Below, piece by piece: positions 8,073-17,442 of a stretch of DNA of 64,000 bases; the stretch's first letter is position 1; the number at the start of each line of letters is the position of its first letter. Source of the stretch: Betaproteobacteria bacterium. GTDB lineage: Bacteria > Pseudomonadota > Gammaproteobacteria > Burkholderiales > Rhodocyclaceae. Position numbers and translations under genes: made by a program. The notes below the pieces were generated by a model. It was given only the letters and a program-made list of their open reading frames with translations, did not search any database and had not been told where the DNA came from. The stretch is from contig JAHRYN010000002.1 in assembly GCA_020621405.1 (NCBI GenBank), forward strand, positions 354,484 through 418,483, in the 5' to 3' direction.

Positions 8073-8822
8073 ATGTTTCTGCTCGAAGTCGGCAACCTGA
8101 AAGAGAACTTCGCCAAGTACTTCTCGGTCGAGGCGGCAATCGATGACGCACTCCGGCACGAGGTCTATCGGGTTCGTCACGAGGTCTACTGCGAGGAACT
8201 GGGTTACGAACACACCAATTCACTGCACGAGGAGACGGATCAGTACGATGCCCGAGCGCTCCAGATTGCGCTGCGCGCCCAATCGAGCGGACGCATCGTC
8301 GGTTGCGTCAGGCTGGTACAGACTGAACCTGCAGCCACGGACCTCCCGCTGCCGTTTGAAGTGCTGTGCGCCGAGCACATCAATCGGTCGATCATCGACC
8401 CCTCGACCATGGACAGGCGCCATATCGTCGAAATTTCCCGCCTCGCAGTACTGTCGGACTACCGCAAGCGGAAGGGCGATGGCAGTGGTCCCATCGCCAT
8501 ATCGGATGAGGACATGGGCACGCGTGACCAGCCCCGTTTTCCTTACATCCCGGTCGGGCTCTACCTCGGCCTCCTCGCTGTAGCCGAACTGCACGGCGTG
8601 ACACACTTGTTTACGCTGACCGAAGCAAGGCTTGCCCGCCATCTCTCCGCCCTCGGCTTCCGGATCCATCTCATAGGTCAGGCGGTCGAACACCGCGGCA
8701 AGCGCGTCCCGTCAGTCATCTATCTGGATGAAGTCATGGAACACCTGCCACCCTTCATGCGTCCTCTCTACGACCAGATGAGGACGGACATGGCGCGCCA
8801 GTATCAGATGACAACAGCCTAG
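8073..8822 (+). CDS. PEP-CTERM/exosortase-associated FeeM-like N-acyltransferase
   Basis: A 249-residue cytoplasmic protein of the GNAT-like family related to FeeM N-acyl amino acid synthases and AHL synthases. Typical marks are the early YRVRHEVYCEELGYE block (about residues 31-45), VGCVRLV, the VEISRLAV strand and a C-terminal block around HLSALGFRIHLIG. One branch of the family is restricted to bacteria with PEP-CTERM/exosortase systems, consistent with the two tagged proteins in this window. It probably joins an acyl chain, from ACP or CoA, to an amino compound; the product could be a lipid or a signal. It lies downstream of the LolA-like gene on the same strand. Confidence 0.85.
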   Translation: MFLLEVGNLKENFAKYFSVEAAIDDALRHEVYRVRHEVYCEELGYEHTNSLHEETDQYDARALQIALRAQSSGRIVGCVRLVQTEPAATDLPLPFEVLCAEHINRSIIDPSTMDRRHIVEISRLAVLSDYRKRKGDGSGPIAISDEDMGTRDQPRFPYIPVGLYLGLLAVAELHGVTHLFTLTEARLARHLSALGFRIHLIGQAVEHRGKRVPSVIYLDEVMEHLPPFMRPLYDQMRTDMARQYQMTTA

Positions 8823-9195
8823 ACAGAAGCCACCTGCCATACACAAAACGGACCGATCGAGGCACGGCCACCCGCCGACAGTCCGAATTTACCGGCTGCG
8901 ATGCGGCCTTCCCGCCTCACCATCATCCCTATCCCAAACGCCCGCATCACTGAGGCAAACATAATGTTTGCCCGACTCCGGCCGTTATTGTCACTGAAAC
9001 GTTGACTCGCGCCCCGGGGTAACAAGTTGCCACGACGGCCTTTCATCCGCCGGACATCGTGACGTGCAACACCGAGGCAATTGCCGAGGGGCATTGGTGC
9101 AGCCCACCAATCCCTCGGAAAACAAGAGCTTCGACATATGCAAGGCTGTTGTCGCCTTCGCTTCTATAATCGCGCACCGAATGGAGATCAGACTC
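8823..9195. other. Intergenic region of 373 bp carrying a 19-bp palindrome
   Basis: No gene is supported here. It holds the perfect palindrome at 8954-8972 and the ribosome site of the next gene (GGAG at 9183). An open frame running in from GTG 9064 is read through to the PhnD-like gene but has no signal-like start, so I do not extend the gene. Confidence 0.6.
8954..8972. promoter_or_regulatory. Perfect 19-bp palindrome, probable operator
   Basis: GGCAAACATAATGTTTGCC is two 9-bp perfect inverted half-sites around one A. It lies 224 bp before the PhnD-like gene and 132 bp after the acyltransferase gene. The short centre and lack of a loop point to a dimeric protein-binding site rather than an RNA hairpin. 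The binding protein is not identifiable. Confidence 0.7.
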
Positions 9196-10065
9196 ATGTA
9201 CCGTCAGTCAGCCAAGCGCCTGCATGGCGCCATCCTTTCCGCGGCGCTTGCGCTTGCCGCGACATTCTTCGCGCCCTTGTCCCATGCAGACGACGCCAGC
9301 TACCGGTTTTCGCCGGTCAATCAGTACGACATCAAACTGACGGCCGCCTACTGGAATCCGATCATCAACTATGTGTCGGAACAGAGCGGCGTCAAGCTGA
9401 ACCTCAAGATCGGCCGGACCTCGGCCGACACGACAAGCTACGTCCTGGCGCAGGAGGTCGAATTCGTGTTCAGCAACCACCTGTTCAGCCCGGAACGCGA
9501 GAAGCTGGGCTGGCGGGTGTTCGGCCGCCGCGAAATGGCGCCGGTACACGGCCAGATCGTGGTGCCCGCCGATTCGCCGATCACCGACATTTCGCAACTG
9601 CAGGGACAGGAAGTGGCCTTCCCCGGACCCGAGGCGCTGATCGCCTACAAGTTTCCCTACGCCCAGCTGCTGTCCAAGAATATAGACGTCAAGGTGGTGT
9701 TCGGCGGCAACCAGAACGGCGCGCTGGCGCAGCTGTTCGCCGGCAAGGTCAAGGCAGTGGGCGGAAACTCACAGCTCATCGAAGGCTACGCCAGCCGTGA
9801 AAACAAGAAATTCCGTGTGCTCTGGTCCTCGGAACCGCTGTATGACCTTGCGCTGATGGTGTCGGGCAAGGTGCCGGAGAAGGACGTGAAGGCGGTCGCC
9901 AACGCCTTCTTCAACATGCACAAGAACCCGCGTGGCCTCGAAATATTGCGCCAGGCGTCCAGCGAAGTCGGACTGAGCGACGCGCCCCACTTCATCCCGT
10001 CCGACGGGAGCGAATACGGCAGCTACCGCCGGTTCTACCAGAGCGCCCCGCCGTCCCTGCGCTGA
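9196..10065 (+). CDS. PhnD-like periplasmic substrate-binding protein (sensor partner)
   Basis: ATG 9196 is preferred because GGAG lies nine bases upstream and a signal peptide begins at once (MYRQSAKRLHGAILSAALAL to HADD, about residue 34). The 289-residue protein has the PhnD/phosphonate-type fold blocks: VFSNHLFSPE, GQIVVPADSPI, LQGQEVAFPGPEAL and GGNQNGALAQLFAGKVKAVGG. No ABC permease or ATPase follows. Twenty-five base pairs downstream is a hybrid histidine kinase, so this is probably a ligand-binding accessory of a two-component system, as TorT is for TorS. The ligand is unknown. Confidence 0.85.
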   Translation: MYRQSAKRLHGAILSAALALAATFFAPLSHADDASYRFSPVNQYDIKLTAAYWNPIINYVSEQSGVKLNLKIGRTSADTTSYVLAQEVEFVFSNHLFSPEREKLGWRVFGRREMAPVHGQIVVPADSPITDISQLQGQEVAFPGPEALIAYKFPYAQLLSKNIDVKVVFGGNQNGALAQLFAGKVKAVGGNSQLIEGYASRENKKFRVLWSSEPLYDLALMVSGKVPEKDVKAVANAFFNMHKNPRGLEILRQASSEVGLSDAPHFIPSDGSEYGSYRRFYQSAPPSLR

Positions 10066-10090
10066 TCCTCGCCGGAACACATAGATCACT

Positions 10091-12475
10091 GTGAGGCTGC
10101 TCGCCCGACTTCTGCCGCAGTCGCTGGTTGCGCGCGTCTACCTGCTGTACTCGAGTACCTGGTTGATGTTCGTCTGCGCCGGCGTCCTGCTGTTCTATCA
10201 GAACCAGTTCGGCCAGGACGTGGAGGACGCCCAGCAGTCCGCCACCATGCTGATCGAGGTCGCCGCACAGACCGTCGGCGACAGCGCAGTCATCGGCGAC
10301 TACGACACCATACGGCGCACGCTCGACTCGGCCATCCTGCGGACACATTTCTCTTCCGCGCAGTTCATCGACCTGACCGGCGGTTCGATCAAGAGCACGA
10401 ACCAGAGCGGCGAACAAGTCCATCCACCGGAATGGCTGCGTGACCGTATTGCCGAGCGGCTGTACGACGTCAATCGCAACATTTCGGTCGGTGGCGTCGA
10501 CTACGGCGTACTGCGGCTGACCTTCGACGCCGAACAGATCGCCAACAGTCTGTGGGTGGTCGTTCAGATTGCATTCCTGCTGGGTGCCGCCAGCCTGATC
10601 GGCGGCCTGCTGCTGATCTGGTTTCCGCTGAAGCGGTGGCTCGGTCCGCTGCAGCAGGCCCACCTGGTGCTCGGAATCGGCGATGCCGACGGCGGCGGCA
10701 CGGAAGACCGCCATCTCGAAACAATCCGGAATGCGCCGCTCGAGTTCCGTCAGACCCTGTTGACGCTTGAAAGCACGGCGGTGCGATTGCGCAGCGAACT
10801 GGCATCGCGCGAACATGCGCTGGCCTCGCTGCGACGCATCGTGTCCGATCTGATGCCTGCTTCGGCCAGCGGCGTGCCCGAGGCGGAAGACATGGAAGTG
10901 GTCATTTCCACCATCGGCAATCTGGTCGGCGAGCGCGAAGCTGCCCGTATCCAGCTGCAGCGCGCCAAGGACGCCGCCGATGCAGCCAACCGCGCCAAGA
11001 GCGACTTCCTGGCCAACATGAGCCATGAAATCCGGACGCCGATGAATGGCATCGTCGGCATGATCGAGCTGGCACTGGACACCGAGCTGACTGCGGAACA
11101 GCGCGAGTTCCTCGGTATCGCCCGCAGCTCGACCGACGCGCTGCTCGCCGTCATCAACGAAATCCTCGACTTCTCCAAGATCGAAGCCGGCAAGGTCGAG
11201 ATCGAGAACATCGCATTCGATCCGTCGGCGCTGCTGGTCGCGACGCTCAAGCCCTGGCACGTCCAGGCCAGCAGAAAGAATCTCGACCTGCGCGAGAACA
11301 TCGCCGCAGACCTGCCGCATCGCATCAGCGGCGACCCGGTGCGCCTGCAGCAGATCGTCGGCAATCTGGTCAGCAATGCCATCAAGTTCACCGAACGCGG
11401 CGGAATCGAACTGCACGCCACCACTGAAACCGCCACTTCGGGCGAGCGCCAGCTGTACCTGTCGGTCAGCGACACCGGCATCGGCATTCCGGCCGACAAG
11501 CAGCAGCAGATCTTCGAGGCGTTCGCACAGGAAGACAATTCGACCACTCGCCGCTACGGCGGCACGGGCCTCGGGCTCGCGATCTGCTGTCGGCTGATCG
11601 ACCTGATGGGCGGTACGATCAGGCTGGACAGCACGCCAGGTCGAGGCAGTACCTTCCACGTCACCCTGCCCCTGACCGAGTGCGAAAGCATCGAGACGGC
11701 CACACCGAGCGCCACTCCACCATCGCCGGCCACTCAAGCCCCCCTGGCGGCAACGGTCGGGCTCAACGTTCTGGTTGCCGAGGACAACAGCGTGAACCAG
11801 CGCCTGATCCTGTCGCTGCTGGAACGGCTCGGACACCACACCACACTGGCCGTCAATGGCCAGGAAGCATTCGACCGGTGGACGGAACAGCGCTTCGATC
11901 TGGTGCTGATGGACATGCACATGCCGATCATGGGCGGCATCGAAGCCACCGCACTGATCCGCGACCAGGAACGCCAGCTGGGCGACGCCTGCCGCCCGAC
12001 CCAGATCTATGCGCTGACGGCCTCGGCCATGCCCGAGGAAGAGGAGCGCGGCCTGGCTTCAGGACTGAATGGCTACCTGACCAAACCGATCAGCCGCACG
12101 GTGCTGGTCAAGGTGCTGGAACAGATCGCTGCCATGTCGCCGGGTGGCCGGACGCAGTCCTACGACTATGCTGCAGCGCTGGGTCAGGTCGATGTCGAAA
12201 TCGTCGGCATCATCGGCCGCGACTTCCTGGCCCAGATTCCGGACGATCTGGAACAGATGCGGGAAGCGGCGTCCGAACGCGACTGGCCGCGGCTCGAACG
12301 CCTGGTCCATATCTGCAAGGGACTGGTCGCCTATTTTGGCGCGCAGCCTCTGCAGGATGCCTGCTCCACGCTGGAACAGGCCTGCCGCGACGGATCGGCC
12401 ACCGACACACAGCTGCAGGACATCGAACGCGAACTCGGCGCCTTGACCGCCGCACTGCACGCCTTCCTCGACTAG
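10091..12475 (+). CDS. Hybrid sensor histidine kinase with receiver and HPt domains
   Basis: A 794-residue GTG-start protein. A transmembrane segment at about 17-38, a periplasmic loop to about 150 and a second transmembrane segment at about 153-178 are followed by a HAMP/coil stretch. The HisKA box is [15 protein letters not shown], with phospho-His at 312. The ATPase has an N box near 425, DTGIGIP and [10 protein letters not shown] receiver domain follows a Pro/Ala linker (AEDNSVNQ; phospho-Asp608 in [11 protein letters not shown]). The C-terminal HPt domain has HICKG (His740). All parts for a four-step relay are present; no DNA-binding regulator is adjacent. The upstream PhnD-like protein is the likely input. 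Confidence 0.93.
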   Translation: MRLLARLLPQSLVARVYLLYSSTWLMFVCAGVLLFYQNQFGQDVEDAQQSATMLIEVAAQTVGDSAVIGDYDTIRRTLDSAILRTHFSSAQFIDLTGGSIKSTNQSGEQVHPPEWLRDRIAERLYDVNRNISVGGVDYGVLRLTFDAEQIANSLWVVVQIAFLLGAASLIGGLLLIWFPLKRWLGPLQQAHLVLGIGDADGGGTEDRHLETIRNAPLEFRQTLLTLESTAVRLRSELASREHALASLRRIVSDLMPASASGVPEAEDMEVVISTIGNLVGEREAARIQLQRAKDAADAANRAKSDFLANMSHEIRTPMNGIVGMIELALDTELTAEQREFLGIARSSTDALLAVINEILDFSKIEAGKVEIENIAFDPSALLVATLKPWHVQASRKNLDLRENIAADLPHRISGDPVRLQQIVGNLVSNAIKFTERGGIELHATTETATSGERQLYLSVSDTGIGIPADKQQQIFEAFAQEDNSTTRRYGGTGLGLAICCRLIDLMGGTIRLDSTPGRGSTFHVTLPLTECESIETATPSATPPSPATQAPLAATVGLNVLVAEDNSVNQRLILSLLERLGHHTTLAVNGQEAFDRWTEQRFDLVLMDMHMPIMGGIEATALIRDQERQLGDACRPTQIYALTASAMPEEEERGLASGLNGYLTKPISRTVLVKVLEQIAAMSPGGRTQSYDYAAALGQVDVEIVGIIGRDFLAQIPDDLEQMREAASERDWPRLERLVHICKGLVAYFGAQPLQDACSTLEQACRDGSATDTQLQDIERELGALTAALHAFLD

Positions 12476-12607
12476 TGCCGGACGGTCTCCCCGCCAGATT
12501 CCGGTAGCCCCCGGCGCCGAACGGCAGTATTTTTCGCGGCTCGGGATGGCGCCGACGCATCGCCACATGCGGGCGCGGGCCCGCCACAAAAACGGGGAGA
12601 CCAAGCC

Positions 12608-14254
12608 ATGGCCGCAATGCCGGGTCAGATGATGCAGATGCCGCTGCTGATTTCCAGCCTGATCAGGCATGCGGCGCGCCACTCGGGCGACACTGAAATC
12701 GTGTCCAGACGAGTGGAAGGCGACATCCACCGCTACACCTACCGCGACGCCGAACTGCGCTGCCGCAAGCTGGCGCAGGCATTGGCACGACTGGGCTGTA
12801 CGCCGGGCGACCGGGTCGGCACGCTGGCCTGGAACGGCTACCGTCACTTCGAGATCTACTATGGCGCGTCCGGCTCGCAGCTGGTCTGCCACACGATCAA
12901 TCCACGACTGTTCCCGGAACAGATCGCATGGATCGCCACCGACGCCGCCGACCGGGTGCTGTGCTTCGACCTGAGCTTCCTGCCGCTGGTCGAACAGCTG
13001 CTGCCCGCACTGCCCACCGTGCGGCACTTCGTGCTGATGACCGACCGCAGCCACATGCCGGCCGCGACTGCGCTGCCGAACCTGAGCTGCTACGAAGATC
13101 TGATCGACGCCGAGGACGGCCGCTACAGCTGGCCCGTGTTCGACGAGAACACCGCGTCCAGCCTGTGCTACACCTCGGGCACCACCGGCCACCCGAAGGG
13201 CGCCCTGTACAGCCACCGTTCGTCGGTACTGCACGCCTACGGCGCCGCACTGCCCGACGCGATGGGCTGTTCGGCTTCCGACGTGATACTGCCCGTGGTG
13301 CCGATGTTCCACGTCAACGCCTGGGGCCTGCCGTACAGCGCCCCGATGGTCGGCGCCAAACTGGTGTTTCCCGGCCCCTTTCTCGACGGCAAGTCATTGC
13401 ACGAACTGTTCGAACAGGAACAGGTCACCTTCAGCGCCGGCGTGCCCACTGTCTGGCTCGGCGTGATCAACCACCTGAAGTGCGCCGGCCTGAAGATGTC
13501 CAGCCTGAAGCGCACCGTGATCGGCGGCGCTGCCTGCCCGCCCGCGATGCGGCAGACGCTGGAGAATGACTATGGCGTCGAGGTCATCCACGCCTGGGGC
13601 ATGACCGAACTGTCGCCGCTGGGCACGCTGTCGAAGCTCGGGGCCAGCCACAGGCACCTGCCGGCGGAACAGCGGCAGCACCTGCTGGAAAAGCAGGGCC
13701 GCGCGATCTTCGGCATCGATCTGGCCATCGTTGGCGACGATGGTCAGGCGCTGCCGTGGGATGGCAAGGCCAGCGGTGATCTGCTGGTGCGCGGCAGCTG
13801 GGTCATCGACCGCTACTTCGGCGATGCCGGCTGTCCGCTGCGCGAACTCGATGGCGAAATGTGGTTCCCGACCGGCGACGTCGCCACCATCGACACCGAC
13901 GGCTTCATGCAGATCACCGACCGCAGCAAGGACGTGATCAAGTCCGGCGGCGAGTGGATCAGCTCGATCGAGCTGGAAAACATCGCAATGGCCCATCCCG
14001 CCGTGCTCGAAGCCGCAGTCATCGCCTGCAGGCATCCGAAGTGGGACGAACGGCCGCTGCTGGTCGTCGTGCGCAAACCCGGCGCGGAACTGGACCGCGA
14101 ACGGATGCTGGCCTTCTATGCCGGCAAGATCGCGAAGTGGCAGATTCCGGACGACGTCATCTTCGTCGACGAAATTCCGCATACCGCAACCGGCAAGATG
14201 CTGAAGATGAAGCTGCGCCAGCAGTTCGCCGGCCACACGCTGCCCGACGCCTGA
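12608..14254 (+). CDS. Acyl-CoA synthetase (AMP-forming), AlkK-like
   Basis: A 548-residue ANL-family enzyme with a strong site (GGGGAGA) before ATG 12608. It shows the AMP-binding loop [18 protein letters not shown], the WGMTELSPL motif, [27 protein letters not shown] and the catalytic-Lys region [11 protein letters not shown]. The reaction is fatty acid plus ATP and CoA to acyl-CoA. Motifs and length resemble the medium- or long-chain AlkK-type group, but chain length cannot be read from sequence. Confidence 0.9.
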   Translation: MAAMPGQMMQMPLLISSLIRHAARHSGDTEIVSRRVEGDIHRYTYRDAELRCRKLAQALARLGCTPGDRVGTLAWNGYRHFEIYYGASGSQLVCHTINPRLFPEQIAWIATDAADRVLCFDLSFLPLVEQLLPALPTVRHFVLMTDRSHMPAATALPNLSCYEDLIDAEDGRYSWPVFDENTASSLCYTSGTTGHPKGALYSHRSSVLHAYGAALPDAMGCSASDVILPVVPMFHVNAWGLPYSAPMVGAKLVFPGPFLDGKSLHELFEQEQVTFSAGVPTVWLGVINHLKCAGLKMSSLKRTVIGGAACPPAMRQTLENDYGVEVIHAWGMTELSPLGTLSKLGASHRHLPAEQRQHLLEKQGRAIFGIDLAIVGDDGQALPWDGKASGDLLVRGSWVIDRYFGDAGCPLRELDGEMWFPTGDVATIDTDGFMQITDRSKDVIKSGGEWISSIELENIAMAHPAVLEAAVIACRHPKWDERPLLVVVRKPGAELDRERMLAFYAGKIAKWQIPDDVIFVDEIPHTATGKMLKMKLRQQFAGHTLPDA

Positions 14255-14272
14255 CCCGCGGATCCCGTCGAC

Positions 14273-14542
14273 ATGAAATCCTTCCACCGACGTACCGCCC
14301 GCCCGGCTCCGCAGCCCGCCGCACGGGAAGCAGCAGCCGTGGACCGGCATGGACTGGTGCGTGCCGACACGCTGCTGGTCGAGCGCGGCCTTGCGCAATC
14401 GCGTGCCGCAGCCCAGCGCCTGATATTGGCCGGCTGCGTGCTGGTCGACGGCGTGCCGGTGGTCAAGGCATCGCAGACGCTGCGTGCCGATGCCGTGGTC
14501 GAACTGACGCCGGACACTCCGCCCCGGAATCAGGATCCCTGA
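14273..14542 (+). CDS. Stand-alone S4 RNA-binding domain protein (TlyA N-terminus-like)
   Basis: An 89-residue protein. Residues about 25-80 form an S4 domain: RADTLLVERGLAQSRAAAQRLILAG, then CVLVDGVPVVKASQTL. This is close to the N-terminal domain of TlyA/FtsJ-type 2'-O-methyltransferases, but no methyltransferase part follows: the frame stops and a hairpin plus a convergent channel gene lie next. It could be a remnant of tlyA or a genuine small RNA-binding protein. The intact domain and ordinary codon use favour a functional small protein. Confidence 0.7.
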   Translation: MKSFHRRTARPAPQPAAREAAAVDRHGLVRADTLLVERGLAQSRAAAQRLILAGCVLVDGVPVVKASQTLRADAVVELTPDTPPRNQDP

Positions 14543-14552
14543 TTGCCCGGAA

Positions 14553-14585
14553 CTGCGCCGCTGTCACGAGCGGACAGCGGCGCAG
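14553..14585. terminator. Perfect 13-bp hairpin between convergent genes
   Basis: CTGCGCCGCTGTC and GACAGCGGCGCAG are perfect inverted copies round a 7-nt loop. The hairpin lies in the 49-bp gap between the S4 gene and the channel gene. No T run follows on either strand. Confidence 0.65.
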
Positions 14586-14591
14586 CGAACA

Positions 14592-15521
14592 TCACCGGTT
14601 CAAGGCGGCACCGCAGTGCTGGCAGTAGGCTGCCCTCGGCCCGTGGTCGCCACTGCTGCAGGCCGGGCAGAGCGGCGCTGCCGGCGCGAATGACTTCGAG
14701 TCCTTGGCCGCAGCATCCTGCCGATGGCTCCGCAGCGTGATCTCGCTCGTGACGATACCCGTGGGAACCGCCAGCGTGCCCCAGCCCAAAAGCATCATCA
14801 GCGAGGCGATGAACCGCCCCAGCTCGGTCTTGGGCGTGATGTCGCCAAAACCGACCGTGGTCATGGTCGTGATCGCCCAGTAGATGGCCGTCGGAATGCT
14901 GGTGTAGCCATGAGCCGGCCCTTCGACCACATACATCACCGATCCCATGACGATCACGATCATGATGACCACGGTCAGGAACACCATGATCTTGCGCGAA
15001 CTGGCCGCCAGCGCCTCGCCGAGAGCCTGGTACTCCGACATGTAGGCAGTCAGCTTGAAGATGCGGAACACCCGCAGCAGACGCAGCACCCGGACGTCGA
15101 TCAGCGCATGGATTTCCGGAAACAGCAGCGCGAGATAGGTCGGCAGCACGGCCACCAGATCCACCACGCCGAAAAAGCTGGTCGCGTAGCGCAGCGGCTT
15201 GCGCACGCAGATCAGCCGCACGACATATTCGGCGGTAAAAAGCAGCGTGACACCCCACTCCAGCAGGGCGAACGTACCGGACCAGCGCGCCTGCAGCGAT
15301 TCCACGCTGTCGGCAATCACCACCAGCAGGCTGGCCACGATCAGTCCGATCAGTATCTTGTCGAACAGTACGCCGGCGCGGGTGTCGGACTCAAACACCA
15401 CCTTGTACAGCGCCCCTCGCCAGCCATCGGGAGGATCTCCCCAGCGGGCGGTGTCGGCATCGCCGGTGCGCGGTCCGGCGTCCGGAACTGAAGTGGTACG
15501 GGCAGGATCTGGGCGTGACAC
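14592..15521 (-). CDS. Potassium-channel-like ion transporter with C-terminal zinc ribbon
   Basis: A six-helix voltage-gated cation channel. A Kv-type S4-like segment VRVLRLLRVFRIFKL with repeated Arg is followed by the pore TMTTVGFGDITP (TVGFGD filter) and a last helix. After about 40 residues the protein ends in CPAC...CQHC, a two-CxxC zinc ribbon, which is an uncommon appendage here. The start is uncertain: no ATG precedes the first helix; GTG 15521 gives 309 residues, and the frame is open to TTG 15614. The N-terminus contains WRGALYKVVFESDT, usual before helix 1. Substrate K+ is inferred from the filter. Confidence 0.8.
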   Translation of the reverse strand: MSRPDPARTTSVPDAGPRTGDADTARWGDPPDGWRGALYKVVFESDTRAGVLFDKILIGLIVASLLVVIADSVESLQARWSGTFALLEWGVTLLFTAEYVVRLICVRKPLRYATSFFGVVDLVAVLPTYLALLFPEIHALIDVRVLRLLRVFRIFKLTAYMSEYQALGEALAASSRKIMVFLTVVIMIVIVMGSVMYVVEGPAHGYTSIPTAIYWAITTMTTVGFGDITPKTELGRFIASLMMLLGWGTLAVPTGIVTSEITLRSHRQDAAAKDSKSFAPAAPLCPACSSGDHGPRAAYCQHCGAALNR

Positions 15522-15830
15522 AGGGATCAATTGATAACCTTCTGGACAGGACCGGCGATTTTCACCGGATGCAGCAGCAGCCGGGAACCTACCTTGCGGC
15601 CACCGGGAAGGCAATATCCGGCGATGCCCGCGTCGGGAGACGTCGCGTCGTCCGTTCGGCTGCCGCTGGTCACGAACGCTTGATGCTGGAGCCGGATCGC
15701 GATTGCAAAAATCCGGATCACTCGAAAACGCTTCGTCGAAACAGCGTTAACAGTTGCGTCCGGGACGAATAGGTCTTGTAATGCCGTTCCGCACGAATCC
15801 CGTTTTCCAAAGCGCCCCGAGGAACCCGTC
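15522..15830. other. Intergenic region, no gene seen
   Basis: Between the uncertain channel start and the TTG start of the secreted protein. I see no convincing promoter or RNA structure in these 309 bp; part may be 5' coding sequence of the channel. Confidence 0.5.
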
Positions 15831-16370
15831 TTGAAACGTACCCTGTCGTCAGCCCTGTTTCTGTCCGTGATGGCTCAGGCCCATGCCGCCGAATCCACGC
15901 CATCCGCCGCGCCTCCGGCGTCGCCGGCGGCGTCCGCCTTTGCGAAGTCGATACTGATAGGCATGCAGTTGTCGGTACACAAGGGCTTGCAGCAAGGCCA
16001 GACGCCGGCTGCCGTCGACGCATGCGTGCAGGCACTCGATGCATCAAGCTTCGACGGCGTGTTTGAGTCCTATCTGTCGAAGAATTTAAGCGCCGGCGAA
16101 CTGCGCGAAGCCGATGCGTTCTTCGCCAGCGCGGCCGGTGCCAAACTCGCGCAGCACGGCCAGTTGCAGGTCTATCTCGACGCCGGCGAAAAGGCACCCG
16201 GCCCCATGCCGACCTTTTCCGACACCGATAACCGGACGATCGACACCTTCAATCACACAGCCGTCGGTGAGAAGCTTTTTGCCAGCAACCTGCTGGGCAG
16301 CCCCGACGCACAACAGGTCATCCGCAGTCGCATCACCGAACTGCTGACTGGCTGCAACCCCAAGCCTTGA
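15831..16370 (+). CDS. Small secreted protein, DUF2059-like
   Basis: A 179-residue protein. The start is TTG 15831, with GAGGAAC upstream and immediately a signal peptide (MKRTLSSALFLSVMAQAHA). An Ala/Pro/Ser-rich linker follows, then helices. The block LSAGELREADAFFASAAGAKLA (about residues 86-107) resembles DUF2059-type periplasmic proteins of unknown function. Only two Cys occur, one near each end of the mature protein. The function is unknown. Confidence 0.65.
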   Translation: MKRTLSSALFLSVMAQAHAAESTPSAAPPASPAASAFAKSILIGMQLSVHKGLQQGQTPAAVDACVQALDASSFDGVFESYLSKNLSAGELREADAFFASAAGAKLAQHGQLQVYLDAGEKAPGPMPTFSDTDNRTIDTFNHTAVGEKLFASNLLGSPDAQQVIRSRITELLTGCNPKP

Positions 16371-16543
16371 GCCGCCAGCCGCCATTCACGACCTGACTGG
16401 CACAAGGAACGAAACCCGGCTCGAACGCCGACTTCCCGACGTCCCCCATCGCTCCGCCAGGACAAGCCGCCGCTGTTTGCCTGATGGGCGAAAGACTCTT
16501 CCGCAACGTCTGGTGGTGAAGGCACAACGCTTCCCGTAAACGC

Positions 16544-16572
16544 ATGAAGGCCCTTCGGAGAAGAGCCTTCAT
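16544..16572. terminator. Hairpin downstream of PEP-CTERM gene 2
   Basis: ATGAAGGC pairs with GCCTTCAT, and the interior CTTC/GAAG also pairs. It lies 53 bp after the stop of the minus-strand PEP-CTERM gene, and follows the plus-strand secreted-protein gene by 173 bp. No T tract, so it is a modest terminator candidate. Confidence 0.45.
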
Positions 16573-16624
16573 GTCCGGTCGGCGAGCGCCGTGCCGACGC
16601 GTCACGCCATCCTGCAGACCGTGA

Positions 16625-17269
16625 TCAGTTCCTGCGGCGCGCTGCCCAACCGATCACGCCCAGACCGAGAACAAGCATGGCGTAGGCGGACGGCTCCGGA
16701 ACCGCCGCAACCGGACGGAAAAGCCATACGCCCAGACCGGGCGCCTTGTCATCCTTGAACGAGGTCCGCGTCGTTGTCGCACGGTCTTCCTCACTCGCCA
16801 GAGCAGCATCGAGGATGAACGGCAGGATGGCTTCCGAATTTGCGGTTAACGACGACGACAGACCCCACAGGTAGGTAACGTCAGGATCGCTGCCGGTCGG
16901 ATTGAAGTGATAGGAGGTCTTCCACAATGACGCCCAGGCGCTATCAACCTTAGTCACCTCTGCCACGCCGCCCGGATGTGCACCGTCGGTCAGCACATGA
17001 AACAGGTCACCGACCGCCGACACCGACGCCCAGGTCCACCCCGTCAAATCCCATCCGCCCAGCGAACTCCCGGACGCACAGACGCCACCGGGACAGACCG
17101 CCTGAACGTCGTCCCACGAGACGTCATGAAACAGATTGACCTGCGCCCATTCGGTTCCTCCGACGGTCACCGTATCGGTGATCGCCGTCGTCGTGACCGA
17201 CCAGGCTGGCGACATGAACAGCGAAAACAGCAACGCGGCAATCGGAACCAGAGGTTTGGCGTGTTTCAT
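16625..17269 (-). CDS. PEP-CTERM sorting-domain protein 2
   Basis: The start is ATG 17269, which begins signal peptide MKHAKPLVPIAALLFSLFM...AWS; an open frame further upstream is not signal-like. The 214-residue protein ends in VPEPSAYAMLVLGLGVIGW then ARRRN, a complete PEP-CTERM tag. Trp-rich motifs (GGWDLTGWTWAS) and a two-Cys loop (CPGGVC) occur in the body, of the kind seen in many PEP-CTERM surface proteins. An exosortase is required for sorting but none is in the window. A sigma-54-like element lies upstream. Confidence 0.88.
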   Translation of the reverse strand: MKHAKPLVPIAALLFSLFMSPAWSVTTTAITDTVTVGGTEWAQVNLFHDVSWDDVQAVCPGGVCASGSSLGGWDLTGWTWASVSAVGDLFHVLTDGAHPGGVAEVTKVDSAWASLWKTSYHFNPTGSDPDVTYLWGLSSSLTANSEAILPFILDAALASEEDRATTTRTSFKDDKAPGLGVWLFRPVAAVPEPSAYAMLVLGLGVIGWAARRRN

Positions 17270-17426
17270 TGCAAATGCTCCCAAGGTGCGAACAACGAAG
17301 AATTCGGCAGCCCGGACCCCGGTGGCGATGTGCAGCATCACGCATCCGCAGCAGCATCGAGTCATCCTGATGGCTTCAATCCCGCGTCGGGAATCACGCA
17401 CTCCGACGACCAGGCCGGTGAGCGCA

Positions 17427-17442
17427 AGCATCTATTGCGCCA
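17427..17442 (-). promoter_or_regulatory. Sigma-54-like promoter element of PEP-CTERM gene 2
   Basis: On the minus strand the sequence is TGGCGC-A-ATAG-ATGCT, with the exact GG-to-GC spacing of RpoN promoters and two departures from TGGCACRNNNNTTGCW. It lies 158 bp before the ATG at 17269, giving a long leader. It parallels the stronger RpoN site of PEP-CTERM gene 1, which supports the call but does not prove it. Confidence 0.55.

Noticed and set aside
9992..11920. A 642-residue open frame on the minus strand
   Set aside because: It is the shadow of the hybrid histidine kinase, which has all expected motifs in its own frame.
12059..13312. A 417-residue minus-strand frame
   Set aside because: It spans the kinase end and acyl-CoA synthetase start in antisense and resembles no family.
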